Positions 1 through 8,458 of a stretch of DNA of 64,000 nucleotides are shown here, piece by piece. The translations under genes and the position numbers were made by a program. Under the pieces are notes generated by a model. The model worked only from the letters and a program-made list of their open reading frames with translations, did no database searches and had not been told where the DNA came from. Numbering within the stretch: the stretch's first letter is position 1; each line of letters starts with the position of its first letter. This DNA comes from Desulfobacter hydrogenophilus (GTDB lineage Bacteria > Desulfobacterota > Desulfobacteria > Desulfobacterales > Desulfobacteraceae): positions 310,001 through 374,000 of the forward strand of contig NZ_CP036313.1 in the NCBI RefSeq assembly GCF_004319545.1, read 5' to 3'.

Positions 1-1
1 T

Positions 2-979
2 GCCGTGATCTCCCGCCAGGGCATTGGATTTCCCGCCCTTGTGGCGCTTCGCATGGCCCTGGCAAGGCTTGGCATTCCCATAAGTTACAGTCTTACATCC
101 AGCCCTGGATTTCCGCTGTTCAAAATCCGGGAATTCCAGGAAACCTTGTATTTTTTAAATGAACACAAACATGAAAGCATGGCCCCAGAGGCCTTAAAAA
201 AAGCGGTGATGGATCTGTTTAAAAACAGGTCTTCATGGACGGCGCAGGTCGGGGGTATTTTAAATGATTTTTGTTCTGTCATCAGCGGCACAGAGATTTC
301 GGTTGTCCAGGCAAGGGAATTTTTCCTGAGCGCACTGATTGAAGAGAAACAGGCCCGAAAAACCGGCACCGGCGTTTTCACCGGAACGGTCCACAGCATC
401 AAGGGCATGGAGTTTAAACACGTGTTTATCCTGGACCACGGCTGGAAAGATAGCGACATCGAAGAGGAGCGCCGCCTTTACTACGTGGGCATGACCCGGG
501 CCATGGAACATCTGACCCTTTTTGCCGTTCAAAATTCAGGCAACCCTCACACCGCCGTTCTGGCCCGCCACCCCTTTGTCTACTGCAAGCAAACACCAAA
601 TGCCGAAATAACAGGCTTTTCAAAAAATGTGACCATCTCAATTCTTGGCATGGAAGATCTTTACATCTCTTTTCCCCAACGGTTTTCCCGGGATCACCCC
701 ATCCACGAACACCTGGCCACTCTTAGAACAGGAGACCGTATATTTCTGGAAAGAGACGGTGCCTATATCCGCATCCTCAACCCGGACCGTCAATGTGTGG
801 GCAGCCTGTCCCGGAAAGGCGTTGAAAAATGGGAACACCGCCTGCCCGGCATCATCAATGCCCGGGTGTTAGGTGTGGTCATCCGCAATGCCGATGAAAG
901 TGAGTTACCACAGAGACCCCCAACAGACATTGAACAATGGTACCTGCCCATTGTGGAGATTCTTCACACGAACGATTAA
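2..979 (+). CDS. UvrD/Rep-like superfamily I helicase, C-terminal part (5' truncated by window)
   Basis: The reading frame is open to the left edge, so this is the 3' end of a longer gene. Counting from the first in-window GTG (base 5), residues 126-137 (GTVHSIKGMEF) match helicase motif V and residues 154-166 (EERRLYYVGMTRA) match motif VI of UvrD/PcrA/Rep helicases, which couple ATP hydrolysis to 3'-5' DNA unwinding. The roughly 150 residues after motif VI have no motif I know. The helicase N-terminal motifs lie outside the window, so the full architecture cannot be read; fusion to a RecQ-like module is possible. The next gene is AT-rich and unrelated. Confidence 0.75.
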   Translation, partial: AVISRQGIGFPALVALRMALARLGIPISYSLTSSPGFPLFKIREFQETLYFLNEHKHESMAPEALKKAVMDLFKNRSSWTAQVGGILNDFCSVISGTEISVVQAREFFLSALIEEKQARKTGTGVFTGTVHSIKGMEFKHVFILDHGWKDSDIEEERRLYYVGMTRAMEHLTLFAVQNSGNPHTAVLARHPFVYCKQTPNAEITGFSKNVTISILGMEDLYISFPQRFSRDHPIHEHLATLRTGDRIFLERDGAYIRILNPDRQCVGSLSRKGVEKWEHRLPGIINARVLGVVIRNADESELPQRPPTDIEQWYLPIVEILHTND

Positions 980-1157
980 ACTCTAATTAAATTGAATCCA
1001 ACGCAACAAAAAAACATTAAAAATTAGGGGTTCTTTGATAGACATCTATTCAGATCAATGATACGAAATAAACGAATTTTACCCCAATGAAATTGATTAT
1101 CGGCTTTATACTCGAAGTACCCGTTTGCTATAGTAAAATCATATTTTAGGTATCATT

Positions 1158-2324
1158 ATGAATAAGAATATGAATGAAAAAAAAATTAAAAATGAGAATA
1201 ATAGAAAAAGCGATCGTAGATATAGAGATCACATAGTCATTTTTCACGGTTTCTTATACGCATTGGTTTTTAAAACTATTGTCACAGATCTTATAGAAAA
1301 TTGTTTTAAATATCATTCGTCTCCTTATTATTTGTTTCTTTATTTATCATTATCATGGGATCTATTTTTGTTGTTGTTCTTATTAGAAAGTTGGTGGGGC
1401 GTTTTACGGGACAGAGATTCGCTAAAAATAAGATTTTTGAGTCTTTGTTTGCCTCTTCTACATCCTGCATTGTTACTTCTCACACATTTATTTTTGAATA
1501 AACAGCTTTTAGACGTGTTTCCAAAAAATGAATTTGTGATGTATTCCTCAATTTATCCTTTAATTATTACTGATTTTATTATTATTGTATTTTTGATTCG
1601 AAAAAATTGTTATGATCGCTACACAATCATAAAACCATCCAATAAATTTAGGTTATACTCGGGTCTTTGTTTAATATTCATTTGTTTAATATTTTCTTTA
1701 TTATATCAAAAGAAAATTCTTCCTGACAATTGGTTAACTAACGATATCTATCCTACTTTATGGACTATATTTCACTTATTAGTAGCCTTGATTGGTATGC
1801 TTTTAATCGCTTTATTTCTTTTTTTGCATAGAGATTTGGCATTTTCATTAAGCATACAGAGTGACCGAGACAAATTTTTTTATGAAATTCATAAACAAAT
1901 TTTTTTGACGTTTAGAATCCTAAAAACAAAAAACTTTGATTTGTCTCAATCTGACAAAGGTTTTGGCTATATCGTGTTTTCGATGGGTGTTGAAAACATG
2001 GATAGTTATAAAGGTTTGCCCAACTTGTTAAGAGGGCATGACACTATTCATGCAGTCACGGAAAAACGATTTTTTAGTAAAAAAATTTCGATAATAACGG
2101 TTTTTCCAATTTTGAATAATCAAAACGATATATTGAAAATAAAAAAGCGGCTTTTTGAAAAAAAAATAATCTCCAATCTTATTGAGAGTGGCTACATAAC
2201 CTACCATGACGTTGAAAAAAATATTTTAAAAACTTCAAGTAAAGTTACAAAAAACAATGTAAAGACCTATATAGAAGGAGCTATATATCCAATCAGCAAC
2301 TTTGAATTGAAAAATATAACTTAG
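1158..2324 (+). CDS. Orphan multi-pass membrane protein, AT-rich
   Basis: This 388-residue protein is not recognised. The first 230 residues hold about six hydrophobic segments (near residues 26-48, 55-78, 88-112, 126-146, 163-183 and 197-224). They are followed by a Lys-rich soluble tail of about 160 residues. The gene is far richer in A+T than its neighbours, and its codon use (ATA, TTA, AAA) differs from the flanking helicase and chromate transporter genes. That pattern suggests horizontal acquisition. It stands alone, with 178 bases of AT-rich DNA before it and a convergent gene after it. No enzymatic motif is visible in the tail. Confidence 0.6.
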   Translation: MNKNMNEKKIKNENNRKSDRRYRDHIVIFHGFLYALVFKTIVTDLIENCFKYHSSPYYLFLYLSLSWDLFLLLFLLESWWGVLRDRDSLKIRFLSLCLPLLHPALLLLTHLFLNKQLLDVFPKNEFVMYSSIYPLIITDFIIIVFLIRKNCYDRYTIIKPSNKFRLYSGLCLIFICLIFSLLYQKKILPDNWLTNDIYPTLWTIFHLLVALIGMLLIALFLFLHRDLAFSLSIQSDRDKFFYEIHKQIFLTFRILKTKNFDLSQSDKGFGYIVFSMGVENMDSYKGLPNLLRGHDTIHAVTEKRFFSKKISIITVFPILNNQNDILKIKKRLFEKKIISNLIESGYITYHDVEKNILKTSSKVTKNNVKTYIEGAIYPISNFELKNIT

Positions 2325-2406
2325 GGAGTCACAAATAAATTTTGAAATTTTCAGGCTGGTGGTTTGCTGCTAAGCCTACGGTCAGCCGCTTCTATTCTCG
2401 TAAGCC

Positions 2407-3606
2407 TTAATAAAGCAGCACCCCAATAAGCCCGGCACAGGGGATGATATAGGCGATATCAACCTTGAACCGCATCAAGGCGGCCAGGGCCGCAAAAAAG
2501 ATGACCGGTGTGGCCCAATGGTATTCACAGCCACGGCCGATGACCACGGCAGCGGCAAAGACCATGCCCACCAAGGCTGCACGGATTCCGGTCAAAGCAG
2601 CCTGCATAGTCCCTGAACCCTTAATCCGGTCCAGGACCTGAGAGGCTGTGATCATGAGCAGGGCCGAAGGAAAAAATATGGCAAAGGTGGCAAGGGCGGC
2701 CCCGATGAGACCTTTAATTTTATACCCGATAAATGCGGCACTGATCAGAATGGGGCCCGGGGTGACCTGACCCATGGCAATGGCTGATGTAAATTCCGGC
2801 AGGCTGACCCAATGCAGACCATCCACCACAATCTCTTGAATCAGCGGGATAAATACAAATCCCCCGCCAAAGAGCATCAGGCTCATGCCAGAAAAAGTCA
2901 CAAAGATCCTGGCCAGGGAATTATTTTCCAAGCCGGAAACCGGGATAAAAAAAAGAATCAGAAAAACAGCCAGTATCCCCAGCCCCAGGTAAAATCTGAA
3001 TTTAGATATACCTGAAACGACCAAAAACCGATCCTGGGACACAATTGCGGTATCCGGTTTTTGCCCGGTATATAAAATCAAGCCTGCAAGCCCTGCCCCC
3101 ACAATAATCATCAAGGTGGTGTAAAAGCCGCCAACACCTAAAAGGATCACTGCGGCAGACAGGCCCAGAAAAAATCCGGACCAATTGGTTATGGCCTTTT
3201 TGCCCATGTTCCACGCCGTAGTGATGATAATGGCGGTAACGGCGGGTATAAAACCGGCAAACAGCTTGCTGACCACCGGAATCGCACCATAGGTAAAATA
3301 AATGTGGGATAGCCCTATTAAAAGAAAAAATGAAGGAAGGATCACGCCTGTGACACTTAAAAAAGCGCCCCAGCCACCCCGGAGCCTGAACCCTGCATAC
3401 CCGACGGTATTTACAGCAACGGGGCCGGGAAGCAGCATGGCTAAAGAAACCCCGTTGAGCATATCCTTAGTGGACAAAAGGCCGCGTTTGCGAATCATTT
3501 CATTTTCCACCACGGCGATCAGGGCTGTAAAGCCGCCAAAAGCAATGCAGCCAATTTTGACAAACACCAGGAAAAGAAACCAAAGGGAAACTTTTTTATC
3601 TGACAT
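2407..3606 (-). CDS. chrA: Chromate transporter, CHR family, two-domain form
   Basis: This 399-residue inner-membrane protein has the duplicated CHR architecture. The N-terminal half carries the FGGFTALIAVVENEM and LPGPVAVNTVGYAG signatures, and the C-terminal half repeats them as FGGGFVFIPLIQEIV and QVTPGPILISAAFIGY. The length matches long-chain ChrA proteins, which carry chromate and probably sulfate-like oxyanions out of the cell. No ChrB regulator is adjacent. In a sulfate reducer the substrate could be another oxyanion. It is followed at 3694 by an MBL-fold gene on the same strand, transcribed towards it with a gap of 87 bases. Confidence 0.9.
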   Translation of the reverse strand: MSDKKVSLWFLFLVFVKIGCIAFGGFTALIAVVENEMIRKRGLLSTKDMLNGVSLAMLLPGPVAVNTVGYAGFRLRGGWGAFLSVTGVILPSFFLLIGLSHIYFTYGAIPVVSKLFAGFIPAVTAIIITTAWNMGKKAITNWSGFFLGLSAAVILLGVGGFYTTLMIIVGAGLAGLILYTGQKPDTAIVSQDRFLVVSGISKFRFYLGLGILAVFLILFFIPVSGLENNSLARIFVTFSGMSLMLFGGGFVFIPLIQEIVVDGLHWVSLPEFTSAIAMGQVTPGPILISAAFIGYKIKGLIGAALATFAIFFPSALLMITASQVLDRIKGSGTMQAALTGIRAALVGMVFAAAVVIGRGCEYHWATPVIFFAALAALMRFKVDIAYIIPCAGLIGVLLY

Positions 3607-3693
3607 TTGCCCTGATTCCTTTGGGTTCTTTATTTGTCTGCCTGCCTGCCATCTATTTTATCTTTTCAGGTTCATCTTGTCAGATTTATAGAG

Positions 3694-4542
3694 TCAAGGC
3701 ATGGGATCAAAATGAAGGGATAGCCCGACACCGGCATCTTTCAACGGCGCCACCCCGGCCAGGGCAACCTTTGAATTTAGATCCGTGCAGTGACAGGCAT
3801 GAAGCGCCAGGGGCGTGATCTGCTTGAAATAATCCAGGGTTCCTGCCATCTGGGAGGCCGGCGGATTGAGCAGATGAAAACCACCGATGATGTCAACGAT
3901 CCGCTCTTCCCCACACACCTGTTGGGCATGGGAAACGATGTTGCAGATTCCTGCATGGGAACAGCCCGTAATAATGACAAGCCCCTGGTCCGACTTATAG
4001 GCCAGGACAGAATCGTCCAAAATCAGATCCGGAACAGGTCCGTCAGGTGTTTGCTTTATCCCGATGGGCGTTTGGCCCTCAAAGGTATTTTCCCTGGGGA
4101 TTTCACCTAAAAAAACAAGGCGGGGGCTTAAGTTGACAGGGGTTTTGGTCAGGGCCAGTTCCATGTGCCGACCGGCTTTTTCCTTTGTCACCAGACACCC
4201 GATCTCCGATAGCCCGTCAACACGCACGGAAGAAAAAACTTCCGGATGCGCCACAAGTTTCGGATGTTTTACGTCCAGGCCTTCAATGGTCCGTTCGGTC
4301 AAGTAACGGATAAAAGGGCCCAGCCCCCAGGTATGATCCAGGTGGCTGTGGGAAAGGACCAGAAAATCCAGACAAGACAGATCCTTTCCCAGTTTTTCGG
4401 CATTTTTTAAAAACAGATTTGAATAACCCAGGTCAAAAAGAACCGTTACATCTTCATCTTCAATCAGAATTGACAACCCTGGCTCGGCTGTCAGATACCG
4501 GTCGATAAACGTATTATTGTCCACCAGCAGGGTAAGATCCAT
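3694..4542 (-). CDS. MBL-fold metallohydrolase (dihydropterin/MptA-like subfamily)
   Basis: This 282-residue protein has the metallo-beta-lactamase motif HSHLDHTWG near residues 66-74. Further metal ligands are plausible in TGCSHAGI and in the C-terminal HACHCTD segment. The N-terminal LLVDNNTFIDRY and VLFDLGYSN pattern is typical of the cytoplasmic MBL subfamily often annotated 7,8-dihydropterin-6-yl-methyl-4-(beta-D-ribofuranosyl)aminobenzene 5'-phosphate synthase, whose true substrates are mostly unknown. The start is supported by AAAGGA seven bases upstream. It may be co-transcribed with the downstream chromate transporter gene; no functional link is evident. Confidence 0.8.
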   Translation of the reverse strand: MDLTLLVDNNTFIDRYLTAEPGLSILIEDEDVTVLFDLGYSNLFLKNAEKLGKDLSCLDFLVLSHSHLDHTWGLGPFIRYLTERTIEGLDVKHPKLVAHPEVFSSVRVDGLSEIGCLVTKEKAGRHMELALTKTPVNLSPRLVFLGEIPRENTFEGQTPIGIKQTPDGPVPDLILDDSVLAYKSDQGLVIITGCSHAGICNIVSHAQQVCGEERIVDIIGGFHLLNPPASQMAGTLDYFKQITPLALHACHCTDLNSKVALAGVAPLKDAGVGLSLHFDPMP

Positions 4543-4565
4543 TATGTGTCCTTTAACGGTATAGA

Positions 4566-4635
4566 TGCCACCTAAATATTACACGCGTCCTTTGGCCTGA
4601 TATGCAAGGCTCTGGACATGCAGCATTAGGTGGCA
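4566..4635. repeat. Inverted repeat with 10-bp perfect arms
   Basis: Arms at 4566-4575 (TGCCACCTAA) and 4626-4635 (TTAGGTGGCA) enclose 50 bases that contain a smaller CCTT/AAGG hairpin. It lies between two minus-strand genes. There is no T-tract, so it does not look like a simple terminator; a small repetitive element or structured RNA are alternatives. Confidence 0.5.
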
Positions 4636-4662
4636 AGTTAATTGACGTAGTACTTAAAATGC

Positions 4663-4962
4663 TCAAATTTTAAGCACCATGAACAAATAGTCTCCGTCAT
4701 TAATATCAATGGTGAGGTTTGCGCCCCTGCCCCTTGCATACCGAATCCAGAAAGGTTGGTCACTGACGCCGCACTCATAATCCGGATAGGTCTTCCCGGT
4801 AATCCCGTTTTTCCACGACAGAATCATGGGATGTGAACAAAGCTCAAGTGCCCTTTCTTTGGCCGCCTGTTTGGCCGCAGCGAAATCCAGGTCTGGCAAA
4901 TTAATATGCATATTGATATATTCTTCGCACTGGTTTTGGGGGATACTGCCAATCGCTACCAT
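4663..4962 (-). CDS. AF1514-like small conserved protein
   Basis: This 99-residue soluble protein contains INLPDLDFAAAKQAAKERAL and a GANLTIDINDGDY segment, both characteristic of the AF1514 family of small proteins found in sulfate reducers and archaea, whose function is unknown. I place the start at 4962 because GGAGG lies five bases before that ATG. The ATG at 4974 is itself part of that ribosome binding sequence. Family members often start at the internal Met at 4911, which lacks a good ribosome site here. It is a monocistronic-looking gene divergent from mtgA. Confidence 0.75.
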   Translation of the reverse strand: MVAIGSIPQNQCEEYINMHINLPDLDFAAAKQAAKERALELCSHPMILSWKNGITGKTYPDYECGVSDQPFWIRYARGRGANLTIDINDGDYLFMVLKI

Positions 4963-5109
4963 AAAAACCTCCATATATTAGGCATAGGTTTAAAATCAAG
5001 GTTGCACGTGCAGTTTTCAGTACTACATGAAAAGATAAGCTCAGATTTGCGGTTTGGCAATCTTCTTAAAAATTGAAAACCGAAATACCGGGACGTAACC
5101 CAATAAAAA

Positions 5110-5802
5110 ATGAAGAAACGATTAATGACCTGGATAAAAAAAATTATTACCGGACTGGTTATTGCCGTGATGGCGGCCACCTTTTTCCAGGTCATAATTT
5201 TCAGATACGTCAATCCGCCCTTCACGGTCAACATGATCTATGAAAAGGCCATTGCAGCCCACAAAAATATGCCGTTCAAGCCCAGGTCCTATAAATGGAA
5301 AAATTTAGAGCAGATATCTGTGTATCTGCAGCAGGCAGTGCTGGCCTCCGAAGACCAGCGCTTCATGAGCCACCATGGATTTGATTTCAGGGAAATAAAA
5401 CTTGCTCTGAAGGACATCATCACCAGAAAAGGATTTAGGGGGGCATCCACCATCAGCATGCAGACAGCCCGCTCCCTTTTTCTGCCTTCAAGCCGCTCTT
5501 TGACCAGGAAACTTGCCGAAGCCTGGTACACGGTCCTGATTGAACTGGTCTGGGATAAAAAAAGAATTCTGGAAATGTATCTGAATACCGTGGATTGGGG
5601 AAAGGCCAATGTAGGTGCCCAGGCCGCAGCCCAAGCCTATTTCTCCTGCGATGCCAAAAACTTAACGGATAGACAGGCCGCCCTTTTGACCGCCATCCTG
5701 CCAAGCCCCCACAAATGGTCCGCAGTCTCCCCCGGCACCCATGTCCGGCTGCGTCAAACCCGCATATTACGGCAAATGAAAAACATGCCGGTACTTAAAT
5801 AA
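5110..5802 (+). CDS. mtgA: Monofunctional biosynthetic peptidoglycan transglycosylase
   Basis: This 230-residue protein has one N-terminal membrane anchor (residues 10-32) and a GT51 glycosyltransferase domain. The diagnostic motifs are ASEDQRFMSHHGFD, containing the catalytic Glu; GASTISMQTARSLF; and KKRILEMYLNTVDWG. It polymerises lipid II into glycan strands at the outer face of the inner membrane. There is no transpeptidase domain, and the length fits MtgA. The gene is convergent with the prolyl isomerase gene, with only three bases between the two stop codons, so the two 3' ends probably influence each other. Confidence 0.92.
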   Translation: MKKRLMTWIKKIITGLVIAVMAATFFQVIIFRYVNPPFTVNMIYEKAIAAHKNMPFKPRSYKWKNLEQISVYLQQAVLASEDQRFMSHHGFDFREIKLALKDIITRKGFRGASTISMQTARSLFLPSSRSLTRKLAEAWYTVLIELVWDKKRILEMYLNTVDWGKANVGAQAAAQAYFSCDAKNLTDRQAALLTAILPSPHKWSAVSPGTHVRLRQTRILRQMKNMPVLK

Positions 5803-5805
5803 TGA

Positions 5806-6909
5806 TTATTGAAAGTCTACCAGTTCTACGTCGAAAATCAGGGTGGACTTGGGCGGAATCGCACCAGGATACCCTTGCTCTCCATATGCCAAAGGATAAG
5901 GAATCAACAGTTGCCGGGCCTCGCCTTTTTTCATGCCTTCAATCCCGATATCCCAGCCTTTAATCACCTGTCCCTGACCTAATACAAATTCAATGGGTTT
6001 ACCCCGATCTCTGGAGGAATCAAACTTTTTGCCGCTGGTGAACATCCCGGTATAATGCACCTGCACTGTGGCCCCGGAGGTGACGGCAGGGCCGGTGCCT
6101 TCCTGCACCGGTACATACATCAAACCGGATTCGGTTTCCACGGCATCAGGGTATTTTTCATGCATTTGTTTTTTAAACGCTTCCATATATTTGGCTCGGC
6201 TGTTTGTAATATTGGCCCTGCTGTTTGCAATAATGGCATCAAATCCGGCCTGGTCGGGTCTGAAAGCCTTAGCATCATCTCCGATTGCCATGATCTCAAC
6301 AGTTTTAATTTTATCTTCTTTTTCAATGGCATTGACCACCGCCATGCCCTTGACTACCTTGCCGAACACCGTATGTTTGCCGTCCAGCCAGGGTGTGGCT
6401 TTATAGGTAATGAAAAACTGACTGCCGTTGGTACCAGGGCCGGCATTGGCCATGGACAAAATTCCGGGGGCGTCATGTTTTAATTCAGGGCTAAATTCGT
6501 CCTGGAACCGGTATCCCGGACCGCCCCGGCCCGTGCCTTCCGGGTCTCCGCCCTGGATCATAAAATCAGGGATCACCCGGTGAAATGTCAGTCCATCGTA
6601 GAACTTTTCGCCCTTTTTAACATTTGTATCCATTTTTCCCAGGGCGAGCCCGGCAAAATTGGTCACAGTCAACGGGGCCTGTTTGTAAAAAAGCTGGAGA
6701 AGGATGGTCCCTTTATCGGTATTCATTTTTGCATACAAACCGTCTGCAAGGTCAGCCGCGTCTTGGGCCAGGGCGCCGGAGGGAATCGTGGTCAAAGAGA
6801 AAAGAATCCCCCAGACCAGGACGAATCTTAATATTTTAAAACTAATCTGATTACAACAATCTAAAAAGGTGCCATGGCCGAGCTGGGCCGTTTGATTATT
6901 ATTTTTCAT
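5806..6909 (-). CDS. Exported cyclophilin-FKBP fusion prolyl isomerase
   Basis: This 367-residue protein joins two unrelated peptidyl-prolyl isomerase folds. After an N-terminal hydrophobic segment (about residues 27-49, ending ALAQ), residues 62-215 form a cyclophilin domain with [19 protein letters not shown] and NGSQFFIT. A helical linker (about 220-275) follows, then an FKBP domain (about 276-367) with [18 protein letters not shown] and ELVDF at the end. It is predicted to act in the periplasm, or anchored to the inner membrane, in folding of secreted proteins. The first Met gives an unusually long pre-hydrophobic N-terminus; later starts are possible. Confidence 0.88.
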   Translation of the reverse strand: MKNNNQTAQLGHGTFLDCCNQISFKILRFVLVWGILFSLTTIPSGALAQDAADLADGLYAKMNTDKGTILLQLFYKQAPLTVTNFAGLALGKMDTNVKKGEKFYDGLTFHRVIPDFMIQGGDPEGTGRGGPGYRFQDEFSPELKHDAPGILSMANAGPGTNGSQFFITYKATPWLDGKHTVFGKVVKGMAVVNAIEKEDKIKTVEIMAIGDDAKAFRPDQAGFDAIIANSRANITNSRAKYMEAFKKQMHEKYPDAVETESGLMYVPVQEGTGPAVTSGATVQVHYTGMFTSGKKFDSSRDRGKPIEFVLGQGQVIKGWDIGIEGMKKGEARQLLIPYPLAYGEQGYPGAIPPKSTLIFDVELVDFQ

Positions 6910-7384
6910 CTGATGTATCCTGAGTTTGATTTTTCTTACTCGAGCATCAAGTTTTTAGGTAATTTGTTCAAATTCAAGGCGGAAATGATTTTTAACCGGA
7001 GGTTAATATACAACATATTTTAAGGATTAAAAATTTTTTCCAACGCCGAAGTTGGGCAAATTAACAAAAACTGATCATCGAGTCTTATGTTACCGGGCAA
7101 TCGAAGCATTTATGATTTGCGGCCTTAAGTCCCGGTGCCTGAATCCAATTTCGGATCGAATATTAACATGTTTCTGTCAAAACACAAACGCCTTTAACCT
7201 GAATGTTGCAAAATTCAATCCGGTATTTAAATATGAAACACAGAGCAATATATCTGAATTTAAAGACAAATCACATCATATCACACAAATAGTTGCACAA
7301 TGCAACACGCCATCAAAACAAAACCAAACAATTCACATCAAAATAATTCCAATAAATTAAAGCGATTACATATACTTACGCCTC
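6910..7384. other. AT-rich intergenic region, no gene seen
   Basis: This stretch lies between the divergent isomerase and kinase-like genes. A 102-codon open frame at 7052-7360 starts with TTG, lacks a ribosome site and encodes no recognisable protein, so I do not call it. The region probably holds the isomerase promoter and sites upstream of the sigma-54 promoter at 7385. Confidence 0.5.
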
Positions 7385-7400
7385 CGGCACAATAGTTGCC
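7385..7400 (+). promoter_or_regulatory. Sigma-54 promoter for the cytidylate-kinase-like gene
   Basis: The sequence CGGCACAATAGTTGCC has GG-N10-GC spacing and matches 14 of the core positions of TGGCAC-N5-TTGCW. Predicted transcription starts near 7411, giving a leader of about 54 bases before the ATG at 7465. Confidence 0.65.
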
Positions 7401-7464
7401 ATAGTCATTAACTAAAAATTCATAGAATTTAAATAAAAAAGGGCCGTTAGCAAAGGAGGCAGAC

Positions 7465-8403
7465 ATGAGTGTCATCACATTTTTTGGAAGATCCTACACA
7501 GGTAAAGCACAACTGGCACAAAAGGCAGCAGACGTACTGGGTTGTAAGGTATTGTACGACCAGGACATCATTGATGCGGCAGCTAAAACATACAATTTGG
7601 AAAAACGCAGCATTGAACGCAGTATTTTTAAAGATCCGCCGTTTGCAGATCGGTATACCCCGGCTAAAGCGAAATGCATCGCAGCGGTAAAGTCTGTTCT
7701 GGCTGATAAAATCGAACATGGACCTGTTATTGTCAGCGGATTTTTAGGTAAATTAATTCCTTCAGAACTGGGGCTGCACATACTGGTCACAGCGCCAAAG
7801 GGTTTTAGAAACCGGAAAATACAGTGCGAAACCGGCAACAAAAAAGGTGTTGACAGAAAAAAGCACCTGGAGTGTAGTGACCAAGCGTTTTTACGCTGGT
7901 CCCTTTACCTGCGTTCAGCTGAAAGCCGCAGACCCATGGATTGCGACGGCATTGTGAATGTCACCACCACCGGGCAAACCGATCTGATTGAACTGATTTC
8001 CAATACTGCATTAAATAAAAAAGAAGAGATGACTCCCCAAGAATTTACCCTGTCTGCTAAGGTCTGTCGCCTTATGGCTGAAAAAGGCCATCAGGTTTCA
8101 GTGGCAGCTCGACAAGACCAGTTGGACCTTATTGTCCACAAACCCGTACTGATGTTTTCCAGGTACGGCAAAAAACTGGCACGCCTTGTCCAGTCCGTCA
8201 GCGGGGTAAAGAAAACCAACACGAGGACCGGCAGGCTATTTTACCAAACAGATATCCTTCCGGGCAGCCATTATTTCAAAACCCCGACATCAGCCCCCAT
8301 TAAAAAACAGTATGAACAGCTTTACGCAAGGGTTACCGAACACCGCCCTGCCTTTATAAACCGTACAATGGCAGAGCAACAACTTATTGCCGGCCATGCC
8401 TGA
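7465..8403 (+). CDS. Cytidylate-kinase-like protein with atypical P-loop
   Basis: This 312-residue protein resembles the cytidylate-kinase-like family common in Desulfobacteria. The N-terminal phosphate-binding loop reads FFGRSYTGKA: the GxxxxGK pattern is kept, but the usual Ser/Thr after Lys is Ala. The middle (DQDIIDAAAKTY, GPVIVSGFLGK, HILVTAPKGFR) follows the nucleotide kinase layout. The C-terminal 120 residues are not recognised. AAAGGAGG lies just upstream of the ATG. The gene is monocistronic, between a sigma-54 promoter and an intrinsic terminator. True CMP kinase activity is doubtful; a regulatory or nucleotide-sensing role is possible. Confidence 0.65.
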   Translation: MSVITFFGRSYTGKAQLAQKAADVLGCKVLYDQDIIDAAAKTYNLEKRSIERSIFKDPPFADRYTPAKAKCIAAVKSVLADKIEHGPVIVSGFLGKLIPSELGLHILVTAPKGFRNRKIQCETGNKKGVDRKKHLECSDQAFLRWSLYLRSAESRRPMDCDGIVNVTTTGQTDLIELISNTALNKKEEMTPQEFTLSAKVCRLMAEKGHQVSVAARQDQLDLIVHKPVLMFSRYGKKLARLVQSVSGVKKTNTRTGRLFYQTDILPGSHYFKTPTSAPIKKQYEQLYARVTEHRPAFINRTMAEQQLIAGHA

Positions 8404-8408
8404 TACAA

Positions 8409-8436
8409 AGGCGGCATTTAAACGCCGCCTTTTTTT
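8409..8436 (+). terminator. Intrinsic terminator after the kinase-like gene
   Basis: Arms AGGCGGC and GCCGCCT pair across an eight-base loop and are followed by seven T residues, six bases after the stop codon. Confidence 0.9.
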
Positions 8437-8458
8437 CAAATTTTTAGGCGCACAGACC

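Noticed and set aside
7052..7360. 102-codon open frame upstream of the kinase-like gene
   Set aside because: It starts with TTG, has no ribosome site and unlike coding composition; it is more likely promoter-proximal spacer.
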